A stretch of DNA of 20,038 nt from DSXH01 sp037446915 (GCA_037446915.1 JBBIHP010000048.1:1-20038); one strand, 5' to 3'; counted from the first letter of the stretch, positions 7,256-15,679 are shown. Notes: a model not told the origin generated them from the letters alone. A program made the numbers and translations.

Positions 7256-8380
7256 TCATATTGACCGGAAGGGCTTTCGGAGGAAAGAAATTACAAATAA
7301 CAAGCATAAACCCGACGCAAAGACCCAGTAACCGTAATTTTTATTTAGCTCTACAGTAAAGGATCCTAAGATCGGACCGGCAATTGTACCTATTCCATAC
7401 ATCATTAAATAATAACCATTGGCTTGAGCCATAAATTTACCATCAACTTTTTCTACGGTATAATTAAGTCCAACTGTATAAAACGCCGGGATAATTCCCC
7501 CCATTAAAAAGAATATCATTAAAAGGTACTCAAACCTTGAGATAAATACAGGTATCAGAAAAAAGACAGATAGTAATCCGGATATGAAAATGAGAAATCG
7601 ATATTTATTAATCCGGTCTGTAAACCTGCCGATGATATAGAGTAAAATAATTCCACCTACTACAAAAGACGCGAGAAAGAAAGACACCTCATTAGAAGTG
7701 AACATGTTTCTTAAACCATACATTGGTAGGGCAACAATAATCGATGATTCGAACAATCCGTAAATAATTCCGGAGAGGAGACTAATAACCGGCATTTTAG
7801 AAATAGGCATCTTTTCATTCAAGACGTTATTAATCTTCATCTCGAAATCTTCCAACACAAAAAATTCATAAACGAATACAACAAGCATTATGAGAGCCCC
7901 GATTACAAATGGAAGCCATGGCAAAATGTTGATAGTCCATATAAGCAGCGTACCTACCGCAACCCCGGCGGAAAGAAGTACAACATATAAACTGATATTT
8001 TTACCCCGGTTAGTTGCGTCGCTGAAATAGTTGATCATTACTTCTGTTGAAACAAAAATAAATGTTCCGCCAATACCCATAATAAACTTAATTGGAAAAA
8101 GCAGAGGATATATATACCAGAAAACATGAGCCAGTGCGCCCAGGAACCAGATGAATAAACCCGTTAGTAATATTCTTTTGCCGCCAAGTTTTTCAATTAA
8201 TCGTCCGGTATAGCTCGAGAACAAAACAATGCTTGCATAACCAATCATTGTTGAGGTGCCAGTAATCCATGTGGGCGCGCTGTTTTTCTCCAGCAGCATT
8301 ACGGTAACCGGAGTGATTAATCCAAACCCTATTCCCCCGATTCCTATTCCAATTAGTGCAAGGAAAATATTTCTATTCAT
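7256..8380 (-). CDS. Major facilitator superfamily transporter
   Basis: 374 residues, strongly hydrophobic throughout, consistent with 11-12 membrane helices. The loop between helices 2 and 3 has the MFS motif A-like GRLIEKLGGKR, and a related GRFTDRINKYR occurs at the start of the second half, as expected from the internal duplication. It is a secondary transporter of the inner membrane, probably of the drug-efflux or sugar-related branch; the substrate cannot be told. It is somewhat short for the family (usually 400 or more) but both halves are present. It ends 72 bases before the kinase operon on the same strand. No Shine-Dalgarno precedes the ATG at 8380. Neighbours do not suggest a role. 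Confidence 0.85.
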   Translation of the reverse strand: MNRNIFLALIGIGIGGIGFGLITPVTVMLLEKNSAPTWITGTSTMIGYASIVLFSSYTGRLIEKLGGKRILLTGLFIWFLGALAHVFWYIYPLLFPIKFIMGIGGTFIFVSTEVMINYFSDATNRGKNISLYVVLLSAGVAVGTLLIWTINILPWLPFVIGALIMLVVFVYEFFVLEDFEMKINNVLNEKMPISKMPVISLLSGIIYGLFESSIIVALPMYGLRNMFTSNEVSFFLASFVVGGIILLYIIGRFTDRINKYRFLIFISGLLSVFFLIPVFISRFEYLLMIFFLMGGIIPAFYTVGLNYTVEKVDGKFMAQANGYYLMMYGIGTIAGPILGSFTVELNKNYGYWVFASGLCLLFVISFLRKPFRSI

Positions 8381-8425
8381 AGTTTTTAAAATTAGCTATT
8401 AAATCGGCTTCCGCAAAAATAATTA

Positions 8426-8454
8426 GTCATTAATTCAAAAAGCTTTATTATAAT
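8426..8454 (+). promoter_or_regulatory. Possible sigma-70-type promoter for the U32 gene
   Basis: A perfect TATAAT at 8449-8454 lies 30 bases before the ATG at 8485 in the 104-base gap between divergent genes. The hexamer 17 bases upstream matches TTGACA poorly, and the region is AT-rich, so chance is a real possibility. Confidence 0.25.
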
Positions 8455-8484
8455 TGAGTAATTAAAAAATGTGTTTGATTAAAA

Positions 8485-9705
8485 ATGAATCGCATAATTA
8501 AAAAGCCCCGGTTACTGGCTCCCGCCGGTGACTGGACGATGTTAAACTCTGCCATAAATGCAGGTGCGGATGAGATTTACTTCGGTCTAAAAAATCTGAA
8601 TATGCGCGCAAAGGCAAACAACTTTGATCTTTCCGATCTTGATGAAATAGTTAGAATATGCAAAAAGAGTAATGTAGAAACACACCTTACACTAAACAGC
8701 ATAGTTTTTGAGAATGAACTTGATGAACTTGATCTTATTATAAAATCTGCCCGGGATGCCGGTATAGATATGATTATTTGCTGGGACCCCTCGGCAATTA
8801 TGAAGTGCAAAGAATACAATATACAATTCTGTATTAGCACACAAGCGTCCATATCAAATTCACAAGCGGCAAAGTATTACGAAAGTCTGGGAGCTAAAAG
8901 AATTGTGCTGGCACGTGAATGTACACTTGAAAAAATTATCGAGATAAAAAACAAAACCAGCATCGAAGTTGAAGCATTTATACACGGGGCAATGTGTATT
9001 GCTGTTAGCGGCAGATGTTTTATGAGTCACGAAGTCTTTGGTAAAAGCGCAAACCGCGGAGAATGTATTCAGCCTTGTAGAAGAGAATATGAGATTGTTG
9101 ATAAAGATGATAACCATTCAATGATTATTGGAGAAGATTATATTCTCTCCCCGAAAGATCTCTGCACTATTGAATTTATCGATAAACTGATTGAGGCGGG
9201 AATTGATGCATTTAAAATTGAAGGTCGGAAAAGAAGTCCAGAATATATTTCCAAAACCGTATCTGTCTATAAAAATGCGATCGATAATTATTTTACCGGA
9301 TCGCTCACAAAAGAGAAAAAAGAAAATTACTTAACAGAGCTCGAAAAAGTTTATAATAGAGGATTCTCCCCGGGATTTTATTTTGGTGTTCCCGGTTCTG
9401 AAAGTTATGCGACCACTTACGGAAGCATCGCTTCAACAAGAAAGGTCTATGTGGGTAAAGTTGTTAACTATTATAAAAAGAGCAGAGTAGCTCAGATTAA
9501 AATTGAAGCTGATATGATTTCTAAAGGTGATTCGATTTATATAATCGGAACTACAACCGGAACAATTGAATTAACTGTAAAAGAAATCATGCTTGGAGAA
9601 TCAACCGTATCAGAAGCAGTAAAAGGAGATGATATTACGCTTGGTTGTGAAGATCGTGTTCGAGAATTTGATAAAGTATATAAGATCGTAAAAGTGACGG
9701 GATAA
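8485..9705 (+). CDS. U32-family (TrhP-like) protein, probable tRNA hydroxylation factor
   Basis: 406 residues. The N-terminal PRLLAPAGDWTMLNSAINAG and the GADEIYFGLKNLNMRA segment are typical of the peptidase U32 family. The diagnostic cluster is FIHGAMCIAVSGRCFMS followed by NRGECIQPCR: four conserved cysteines at 171, 178, 194 and 198, probably an iron-sulfur site. Despite the old name, characterised members (TrhP/YegQ, RlhA) are RNA hydroxylation factors; TrhP makes 5-hydroxyuridine at the tRNA wobble position using prephenate. The length (406) and the C-terminal beta domain (VGKVVNYYKKSRVAQIKIEA) fit TrhP better than short U32 proteins, but RlhA-like activity is not excluded. Divergent from the MFS gene; its stop is one base from the stop of the convergent STAS gene. 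Confidence 0.85.
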   Translation: MNRIIKKPRLLAPAGDWTMLNSAINAGADEIYFGLKNLNMRAKANNFDLSDLDEIVRICKKSNVETHLTLNSIVFENELDELDLIIKSARDAGIDMIICWDPSAIMKCKEYNIQFCISTQASISNSQAAKYYESLGAKRIVLARECTLEKIIEIKNKTSIEVEAFIHGAMCIAVSGRCFMSHEVFGKSANRGECIQPCRREYEIVDKDDNHSMIIGEDYILSPKDLCTIEFIDKLIEAGIDAFKIEGRKRSPEYISKTVSVYKNAIDNYFTGSLTKEKKENYLTELEKVYNRGFSPGFYFGVPGSESYATTYGSIASTRKVYVGKVVNYYKKSRVAQIKIEADMISKGDSIYIIGTTTGTIELTVKEIMLGESTVSEAVKGDDITLGCEDRVREFDKVYKIVKVTG

Positions 9706-9706
9706 A

Positions 9707-10081
9707 TTATTTCCAGCTTAATGTTGGAGGTTTGTTCCCTGAAACATTGAAACTTGCAAGCGCTTCATCAAGTGATGTAAAAGTTTTAAATACTTTATCC
9801 ATTCTGGTAAGTACAAAGAGTAATGAAGGAACTTCTTTATTGTAAACAAGCCTCAAATCGCCGTTCAATGCATTAACCTTTTTTAACATTGCGACCATTG
9901 CCCCTAAGAAAGTAGAATCAATATACTCGCAGATACTAAGATCAATAATAATTTTATGCGCCCCGTTGGTTATTGTGTCGGAGACATAATCCTTAAAAGA
10001 GACCGCTTTTGCTAAAGTAGCTCTGGTTAAGAACACGTGTATTACAGTTACATCGCTAAATTTTTCCGATTTTAATTCCAT
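9707..10081 (-). CDS. Second STAS-domain anti-sigma-factor antagonist
   Basis: 124 residues, one STAS domain plus a short C-terminal tail. EYIDSTFLGAMVAMLKKV places Ser56 at the expected phosphorylation site. It shares the blocks IIIDLS, IDSTFLG, LKKV and GDLRLV with the STAS protein at 3505-3846 and aligns without gaps over that stretch, so the two are paralogues. It could be a second substrate of the PP2C response regulator (inference). AGAG precedes the ATG at 10081. It stands alone: its stop is one base from the convergent U32 gene, and upstream is the long intergenic region holding a terminator and a sigma-54-like promoter reading toward it. Its own promoter was not identified in 10082-10237. 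Confidence 0.87.
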   Translation of the reverse strand: MELKSEKFSDVTVIHVFLTRATLAKAVSFKDYVSDTITNGAHKIIIDLSICEYIDSTFLGAMVAMLKKVNALNGDLRLVYNKEVPSLLFVLTRMDKVFKTFTSLDEALASFNVSGNKPPTLSWK

Positions 10082-10237
10082 ATTTCTCTTTGATACAAGT
10101 TAGTTTCAATTTCGCGGGCTTAATATATGAATTATTGATTTAATTAAAAACCAAAGAAGAAATCCCGGCAATTAATAGAAAAATAGCGTCTAAAATAATT
10201 TTGATATTCGATTAAAAATGAAATGATAATGATACAT

Positions 10238-10277
10238 AAAAAAAGGCGAAGGATTAAAAATTTTGCTTCCCTTCGCC
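10238..10277 (-). terminator. Strong intrinsic terminator
   Basis: On the minus strand a perfect 8-bp stem GGCGAAGG / CCTTCGCC (10277-10270 and 10252-10245) with a 17-base loop is followed at once by seven T (10244-10238). This is a textbook Rho-independent terminator for minus-strand transcripts. It can end the five-gene operon whose last stop codon is at 10475, or a short transcript begun at the sigma-54-like promoter at 10320-10335. Confidence 0.88.
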
Positions 10278-10309
10278 AACCTTAAGGACTAACTTGTAGC
10301 GTGTGTGTA
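10238..10309 (-). ncRNA. Candidate sigma-54-dependent small RNA, about 72 nt
   Basis: If transcription starts 12 bases after the -12 element of the promoter at 10320-10335, the RNA begins near 10309 and ends in the T-run at 10244-10238. It contains no ATG or GTG. The 5' part is unstructured (starting near ACACACACGCTACAAG), followed by a short CCTTAAGG palindrome and the terminator stem. This layout, an open 5' segment plus terminator hairpin, is that of a base-pairing regulatory RNA. Alternatives are a terminating leader of the STAS gene 157 bases further on, or simply the 3' end of the upstream operon. The start point is predicted, not observed. Confidence 0.42.
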
Positions 10310-10319
10310 ATTAAAGCGG

Positions 10320-10335
10320 TGCAATTAAAATGCCA
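10320..10335 (-). promoter_or_regulatory. rpoN-dependent promoter: Near-consensus sigma-54 (-24/-12) promoter
   Basis: On the minus strand TGGCATTTTAATTGCA matches the sigma-54 consensus TGGCACG-N4-TTGCW at 10 of 12 defined positions. The invariant GG and GC pairs are exactly spaced (GG at 10334-10333, GC at 10322-10321). Hand scanning for GG-N10-GC in the gaps upstream of the other genes found no other match. The predicted start is near 10309. Two sigma-54 activators are encoded in the window. Confidence 0.5.
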
Positions 10336-10465
10336 TTAAATTTCTGGTGTCGATTTATCCAAGAAACACTGAAAAAGAACCGAAAAGAACGTTAAAGGTA
10401 TTTGTCCAAATCAGAAGTGTATAGTTCAATACGAATTTTTTTCGTCGTGTGTGAAAATTATTCTG

Positions 10466-10483
10466 CCATTATAGCTATAATGG
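10466..10483. promoter_or_regulatory. 18-bp perfect palindrome, possible enhancer or operator
   Basis: CCATTATAGCTATAATGG is its own reverse complement. It overlaps the TAG stop (10477-10475) of the last gene of the five-gene operon. It is not followed by a T-run, so it is not a good terminator. Its centre is about 165 bases upstream of the predicted sigma-54 start at 10309, within the usual range for a dimeric activator binding site. Binding is inference. Confidence 0.4.
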
Positions 10484-11278
10484 TATTCTCCAGTTTAACC
10501 GAAATTCCTGGTCTGCACTTCTATAAGTAATTTCACTTGGACCGGAATTACTATTATCCTCTACTCCGTTGCTTAATAAATGTAAATCGATCTGACTGTA
10601 AAGCCATATAATAATGTAAGAGGCGATGAGAGTATTTCTAATTTTATATGATTTGTTGAATGAATTGTATTTAGGCTCAATAAGGTTTTTGTTTATCTCT
10701 TTTAAGTAATCATTCTCTTTCTTCTTCGTATCAAAAATAAAATAGATCATTGCAGCCAGATTTATAGATGATGCGGTTGTGAGCAAATAACCTTTTGTTG
10801 AATATCCGTTTGATATCTGACCCCATCCCGGCACAAAAATATTTTTTAGCGCCGAGCTTTTGAATTGAGAAGGAACAAAAACTTTTTCGGCCTGACCGGT
10901 AGAATCTCTCTTAATAGTTTCCTGAGCTAATAATTTTAAGTAATCCTCTTTAACGGTCTGAAAAATCGCTATTAAACGCGGAGAAATTTTGGAAGGATCG
11001 GGTGAATAGTTTTTATTGATTTTTAATATCTCTCTAAAACTGTTTTGCGTAGATAACTCATCACCCAAAGAATAGAACGCAACAACTCTCATCTGATATA
11101 CATCGATTTTAAGCGAATCGGAAACACCACTTTGTTTGATCAACGCATTCGACAACTGAATTACTTTTTCATACTCAAATGCTTCGTATTCGGCTTTAAC
11201 GTGATTGTAAGTAACTTCCTGTGCGGAAAGTTTAATGGTAATTAATAATAAAATTATAATAAATAATTTTCTTGTCAT
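10475..11278 (-). CDS. Exported/membrane protein with DUF5683-like C-terminal region
   Basis: 267 residues. An N-terminal signal peptide (1-19, ending LSAQ) is followed by a helical region (about 24-125) that resembles tetratricopeptide-type repeats: EAFEYEKVIQLSNALI, then a second helix pair ending in NSFREILKINKN. Then ALKNIFVPGWGQISNGYSTKGY (142-163) resembles the PGWGQ motif of DUF5683-type proteins and leads into hydrophobic stretches at about 162-182 and 215-230, probable membrane helices. The function is unknown; it probably sits in the envelope. Its ATG overlaps the stop of the Kelch gene by 4 bases (ATGA), so the two are translationally coupled. The stop codon lies within an 18-bp palindrome. 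Last gene of the five-gene operon. Confidence 0.7.
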   Translation of the reverse strand: MTRKLFIIILLLITIKLSAQEVTYNHVKAEYEAFEYEKVIQLSNALIKQSGVSDSLKIDVYQMRVVAFYSLGDELSTQNSFREILKINKNYSPDPSKISPRLIAIFQTVKEDYLKLLAQETIKRDSTGQAEKVFVPSQFKSSALKNIFVPGWGQISNGYSTKGYLLTTASSINLAAMIYFIFDTKKKENDYLKEINKNLIEPKYNSFNKSYKIRNTLIASYIIIWLYSQIDLHLLSNGVEDNSNSGPSEITYRSADQEFRLNWRIPL

Positions 11279-12600
11279 TTAAGAAGCAACATTTTTTGTG
11301 TTAGAATTGAAGTCTGTCTTTCGCTCTTAGAATTACCACTAATCTTAAGAGTTACAAAATAAATTCCGCTCGGAACCGAATTTCCAAACTTATCTGTTCC
11401 GTCCCATACTTTAGCATAATGACCGGCTGTTTTTTGAGATTTAACTAGTGTGTTAATATGTTCGCCAAGTAGATTATAAACATCCAATGATATCTCCGCA
11501 TCCGAAGAAAGATCAAAAGAGATAGTTGTAGATGGGTTAAATGGATTCGGATAATTCGGCAATAACCGGTGTCCCAATGGAAGATCATTCTTTTTATCAT
11601 CAACAGAAGTAATTAGTTCTAAAATTTCGAAATACGGGACGGTACTTCCTGAATGCCCGCGATCTGTTCTTCCACCAAATACTGCAACCAGACCATTTTT
11701 ATATGCTACCGCCATAAGATTAGTTCTTGCGTATGTAAGCGGTGGGCCCGGTTTAATAGAAAGAGTTCCGTCAGGTAAAAATTCAATTTCTTCAACTGTA
11801 TTTAGCGCACCAAATTTTTCGTTATAACCACCAATAATAAATCCTTTTTGACTAAGCGGATTAAAAACAGCAGAACCGGCAGCGCGTACATCCAATAATT
11901 TTTCTGTTAAATTCTCCAATCGCTGTTGATTGATGTTAAATCGCTGAATAGTATTTGTAACACCATTCAATACTCCACCAAAAATATAAATGTATGGAGA
12001 GACAATGAAAGTCATTCTTTGACTGAATGTATTTGCAGAAGGAGATTTAAAAGTAAAACCGACTTGTTTATTATCCAGATTATATCCCACAATATAATCG
12101 AGAGTATCGCTTTGAGTTGAAGGGTTTCCGCCAATAATATATAACGTATTACCAATTATTTGACCGGTCGAAAATGATCTTCCAAAGTTCCTTGTTCTAT
12201 CATAGACCGATGGTAAATTTGTAACTATTTTATAGTCCCACGTTTCTATTGAATTTTTATCTGTTGAAGATCCTACAGCGCCGCCAAAATACATAATGCT
12301 GTTTTTCCAGATATCGGCAACAAATTGTTCTCGAGGTTGAAGCATTCTTCCAACTATATTCCATGTATTTTTAACTACATCATATTCCTGAATCCAGTCA
12401 ACTTCACTTTGCAATGAATCCGAGTACCCTCCGAGCAAATATATTTTATCACTACTCGCGGCAATATCATAAACAACCTGTGCGCCGGAAACCGGATATT
12501 TCATAGAACCCCGAATTTTCCATTCGTATTTGGTTTCCTGAGCGTTTATATACCCGGCAATGAAAAATAGAATTAAAACAATATGTAACTTTTTTGTCAT
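11275..12600 (-). CDS. Secreted Kelch-repeat protein with T9SS C-terminal sorting domain
   Basis: 441 residues. A signal peptide (1-20, ending INAQ) is followed by six Kelch blades, each with a hydrophobic-GG motif (IYLLGGY, IMYFGGA, LYIIGGN, IYIFGGV, GFIIGGY, VAVFGGR). The last ~95 residues are a type-A T9SS sorting domain with the landmark NYPNPFNPSTTI, a GIYFV strand and the end QKMLLLK. The protein should cross the outer membrane through the type IX system and be anchored or released at the surface. Kelch propellers mostly bind proteins or glycans; the ligand is unknown. Being co-transcribed with a membrane Ser/Thr kinase suggests a surface sensor or effector (inference). It starts 8 bases after the kinase stop and overlaps the next gene by 4. 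Confidence 0.88.
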   Translation of the reverse strand: MTKKLHIVLILFFIAGYINAQETKYEWKIRGSMKYPVSGAQVVYDIAASSDKIYLLGGYSDSLQSEVDWIQEYDVVKNTWNIVGRMLQPREQFVADIWKNSIMYFGGAVGSSTDKNSIETWDYKIVTNLPSVYDRTRNFGRSFSTGQIIGNTLYIIGGNPSTQSDTLDYIVGYNLDNKQVGFTFKSPSANTFSQRMTFIVSPYIYIFGGVLNGVTNTIQRFNINQQRLENLTEKLLDVRAAGSAVFNPLSQKGFIIGGYNEKFGALNTVEEIEFLPDGTLSIKPGPPLTYARTNLMAVAYKNGLVAVFGGRTDRGHSGSTVPYFEILELITSVDDKKNDLPLGHRLLPNYPNPFNPSTTISFDLSSDAEISLDVYNLLGEHINTLVKSQKTAGHYAKVWDGTDKFGNSVPSGIYFVTLKISGNSKSERQTSILTQKMLLLK

Positions 12601-12608
12601 CTTAAAAA

Positions 12609-14186
12609 TTATTTTTTTAGAATGAATCTGAAACTTAATGTGTCGCCTTTACTAATAGAAAAGGTTGTATCAATGTCTCTATAGTCGGGATGTTTAATAA
12701 CTAGGTTAACCGGACCGGGTGCAACTCTTATTAATTCTTTTTCTGGCAACGGAGTGGTTCCCTTAAAGTCGCCATTAACATAAACATTACCCCATGGTAA
12801 AACGCGGCACCTAATATACCCGATAGTTGATTCTAAAGAGACTCTTATTCTTGTGGTTTCTCCCGGATTTATTTTAAAGAGATCCGAATAAACGGGATAA
12901 TCCGGATGAACCAGTTTAATTGTGTGTTCGCCTTCAGGATAGGTTAAAGGTTTATTAAACGGGGATGTCCCAACTCTCTCTCCGTCAATATAAACTTCTG
13001 CATATGGTCTTATATCAACCGATAGCTGTCCATATCTTAATACAGGAGGATTTTTAATTTCACTTTGCCCCTCTTTGTTGTTGCTATCCTTATCGATCAA
13101 GGGGTTATTTATGTTATCCTGATTTACTTCATCTTTTTTTATGGTTGGATCATTTCTGCTATCAGCTGGATTTTGCCTTGCTGTATTATTGCGTTCCGTA
13201 TTTGTTATTTGATTGTTTTTATCCGGTAGAATTTCTTTTTGTGGATTTTCTATTCGCATTAATACAAGGATAAAAATAGCAATTACAGAAACGATTACTG
13301 AAAATAATAATCTCTTTTTAGATCTGCTGCTTTCTTTCTCAAACTGTTCAACTGTTATGGTTGGATATTCATTTTCAACATTCAGCTCTTTTAATATTTC
13401 GCCGGCAGAAGAATATCTTCTGGTTAAATTTTTCTGAAGCAGACGGGTAATAATTTTGCTTAAGGGTTCCGGAAGTTTTTCTATTTCGGTTTTTAAGTAC
13501 TCTTCGTCAAAACCGATAATTTCATTTAGCGTTAGACTTACATTGTCTTTAAGGAATGGATTTTTCCCGGTGAACATTTCAAACAATACTACACCAGCAG
13601 AAAAAAGATCAGACTGATTATTCAGTTTGGCGCCACGGACCTGCTCGGGGGACATATAACTCGGGGTTCCAACAATTGAGTATGGATTAGTAACAAAGTT
13701 ATCCTCTGCAGAAAGAGCCAGTCCAAAATCGCCAAGCTTCAAATTGATATTCTTATCGACAAATATGTTTTCCGGTTTGATATCGCGATGAATAATTTGA
13801 TGGGCATGTGCAAAATCAAGAGCTTTGAGGAGTTGAATCATCAATTTTTCTTTTTGCTCTTGTTCAAGAGTTTTTGATTTTAGAATATTCCGGAGACTAA
13901 CTCCCTCTATATATTCAAATGATATATAGAAATATTCTTTAGCTGTTCCGAAATCCAATACTTTAATAATATTAGGATGATCCAGTTTGGCAAGAAGTTT
14001 GGCTTCTCTTTTAAATCTTTCTACAAGCGCGTGGTCCGATATTTTTTGTGTATTGAGTACCTTAAGAATAATTTTTTTACTCAGGTAAATATGATTTGCA
14101 AGAAAGACTGCAGCGTGTTCGTCCTTCTTAAGAACCTCAAGAATTTCGAATTTCTCGAACAATATTTCTGTTGTTATACCCAACAC
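12609..14186 (-). CDS. Transmembrane Ser/Thr protein kinase with two PEGA domains
   Basis: 525 residues, GTG start. The kinase domain (about 10-268) has Lys42 in KKIILKVL, Glu61, the catalytic loop HRDIKPEN (Asp135, Lys137, Asn140), DFG at 153-155 and the activation segment GTPSYMSPEQ. The glycine-rich ATP loop is not recognisable: the expected GxGxxG region reads LKKDEHAAVF. A single membrane helix (about 292-311) is followed by a polar linker rich in Asn, Asp and Lys, then two PEGA domains (about 387-450 and 457-521; VYIDGERVGTSPF and VYVNGDFKGTTPL). The topology would be cytoplasmic kinase, periplasmic PEGA, suggesting envelope sensing. The GTG overlaps the upstream stop by one base (TAGTG), implying coupled translation with the sigma-54 activator, a plausible substrate. 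Confidence 0.9.
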   Translation of the reverse strand: MLGITTEILFEKFEILEVLKKDEHAAVFLANHIYLSKKIILKVLNTQKISDHALVERFKREAKLLAKLDHPNIIKVLDFGTAKEYFYISFEYIEGVSLRNILKSKTLEQEQKEKLMIQLLKALDFAHAHQIIHRDIKPENIFVDKNINLKLGDFGLALSAEDNFVTNPYSIVGTPSYMSPEQVRGAKLNNQSDLFSAGVVLFEMFTGKNPFLKDNVSLTLNEIIGFDEEYLKTEIEKLPEPLSKIITRLLQKNLTRRYSSAGEILKELNVENEYPTITVEQFEKESSRSKKRLLFSVIVSVIAIFILVLMRIENPQKEILPDKNNQITNTERNNTARQNPADSRNDPTIKKDEVNQDNINNPLIDKDSNNKEGQSEIKNPPVLRYGQLSVDIRPYAEVYIDGERVGTSPFNKPLTYPEGEHTIKLVHPDYPVYSDLFKINPGETTRIRVSLESTIGYIRCRVLPWGNVYVNGDFKGTTPLPEKELIRVAPGPVNLVIKHPDYRDIDTTFSISKGDTLSFRFILKK

Positions 14187-15679
14187 TAAATATTCTCACC
14201 CATTTCTTTTAGTTTTAGCTGAATCCATCTTACAGATACATCCAGAGATTTTGCAGTAAGAGTTCTATTGCCGTTAAATTCTTCTAATCTCTTTTTCAAT
14301 AAGAGCATTTCAAACTCGTGTAATGTTCCCTTAAAATCGGCAAGATCCCGGCTGTCTTCTAAAATAATATGTTCGCTGGATATTTTATTTGTATCGCTAA
14401 GAATCAATGCTCTTTGAATTACATTAATAAGTTGCCTGATATTACCCGGCCAGTAATAATTTTCAAGCTTTTTAATAGCAGCCGGATCTATTGTAATTTC
14501 TTTTCTACCCAACTTTTTAGAGAAGAAACTTGCAAGAACAGGAATATCTTCTCTTCTTTCTCTAAGGGGCGGCATCTTAATTGGAAATACATTTAATCTG
14601 TAAAAAAGATCTTCTCTAAACTGACCCTCTTTTGTAAGCGAGTGCAAATCTTTATTTGTTGCTGCAATAATTCGAACATCTGCTTTTTTAACTTTTGTAT
14701 CACCAAGTCTTATAATTTCTCTGCTTTCAAGAACTCTTAAAAGTTTAGCCTGAAGAGCACTCGATATGTCTCCTATTTCATCAAGGAAAAATGTTCCTCC
14801 TTCGGCAGCTTCAATCAATCCCTGTTTATCTGTATTGGCGCCCGTAAATGCTCCTCTCTTATAACCGAATAATTCACTTTCCAATAAATTATCCGGTATA
14901 GAGCCGCAGAATTGTGCAAGAAAAGGTTTTTCTTTTCTTTTGCTAATCTGATGAATTGCTTTTGCAGCTACTTCCTTTCCCGTTCCGCTTTCACCTACAA
15001 TTAACACCGTTGCATCGGTTTGTGCTACTTTATAGATAAGCTGCGAAAGATTACGCATTACCAGGCTTGCACCAATCATTTCGGGAACTTCTTCGGTAGA
15101 TTGAAGCTTATTTGTTAAAATGATGTTCTCTTTTTCGAGCTCTTCGAGTTTTAAAATCTTATCCAGCGCAAGTGATACAAGGTTAGAGAAAAAATTAAGG
15201 AAAACCAAATTTTCTTCTGTAAACTCTCTTCTGTCTAATGTACTATCGGCAATAATAACTCCCCAGACTTTCCCATTTCTGTTAATCGGAACTCCAATTA
15301 CAGATTTAATTCTGTGTATCTGAACACTTTCGAACTGGGATAAGTGCGGATCGCTCATTACATCATGATATAAAAGCGGTTTTTTCTCTTTGATTACTTT
15401 TTGAAGAATGCCGGAGGAAAATTCGCCAAGGTCAGTTATGTTTTCGCTCGAAATTTTTCTTCCGGTTATTATGGAAAAATTATTTGTCGGTTCATCATAC
15501 TTTACAAAGATTCCCCGCTCGGCATTAATAAGTTTAATTACAATATCAATTGTATCTTCAATAAGAGAATCTTGCTGTGTGGCAGAATTTAAGATCTGTG
15601 TAAACTCATATAATGCTTCGAACTCCTCCCGTGAGAGATTTTTAACATGACTTATATTTTCAGTAAATAAATTTTTCAT
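14186..15679 (-). CDS. GAF-domain sigma-54-dependent transcriptional activator
   Basis: 497 residues. A GAF sensor domain (about 25-175) is followed by a coiled segment and a complete AAA+ domain: Walker A GESGTGKE (229-236), GAFTGA (276-281), Walker B FFLDEIGD (297-304) and the RERREDIP region. A Fis-type helix-turn-helix closes the protein (LTAKSLDVSVRWIQLKLKEMG, about 474-494). The architecture is like FhlA/NorR: ligand binding to GAF relieves repression of the ATPase. There is no receiver, so control is by a small molecule or by the kinase in the next gene. The frame extends upstream to 15742, but the ATG at 15679 is chosen because it lies 4 bases after the upstream stop and the longer start would overlap that gene by 59 bases. 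Confidence 0.9.
   Translation of the reverse strand: MKNLFTENISHVKNLSREEFEALYEFTQILNSATQQDSLIEDTIDIVIKLINAERGIFVKYDEPTNNFSIITGRKISSENITDLGEFSSGILQKVIKEKKPLLYHDVMSDPHLSQFESVQIHRIKSVIGVPINRNGKVWGVIIADSTLDRREFTEENLVFLNFFSNLVSLALDKILKLEELEKENIILTNKLQSTEEVPEMIGASLVMRNLSQLIYKVAQTDATVLIVGESGTGKEVAAKAIHQISKRKEKPFLAQFCGSIPDNLLESELFGYKRGAFTGANTDKQGLIEAAEGGTFFLDEIGDISSALQAKLLRVLESREIIRLGDTKVKKADVRIIAATNKDLHSLTKEGQFREDLFYRLNVFPIKMPPLRERREDIPVLASFFSKKLGRKEITIDPAAIKKLENYYWPGNIRQLINVIQRALILSDTNKISSEHIILEDSRDLADFKGTLHEFEMLLLKKRLEEFNGNRTLTAKSLDVSVRWIQLKLKEMGENI

Noticed and set aside
10464..10468. Second TGGCA on the minus strand near the 18-bp palindrome as another sigma-54 promoter
   Set aside because: The expected GC at the -12 position is TT, so the invariant pair is missing.
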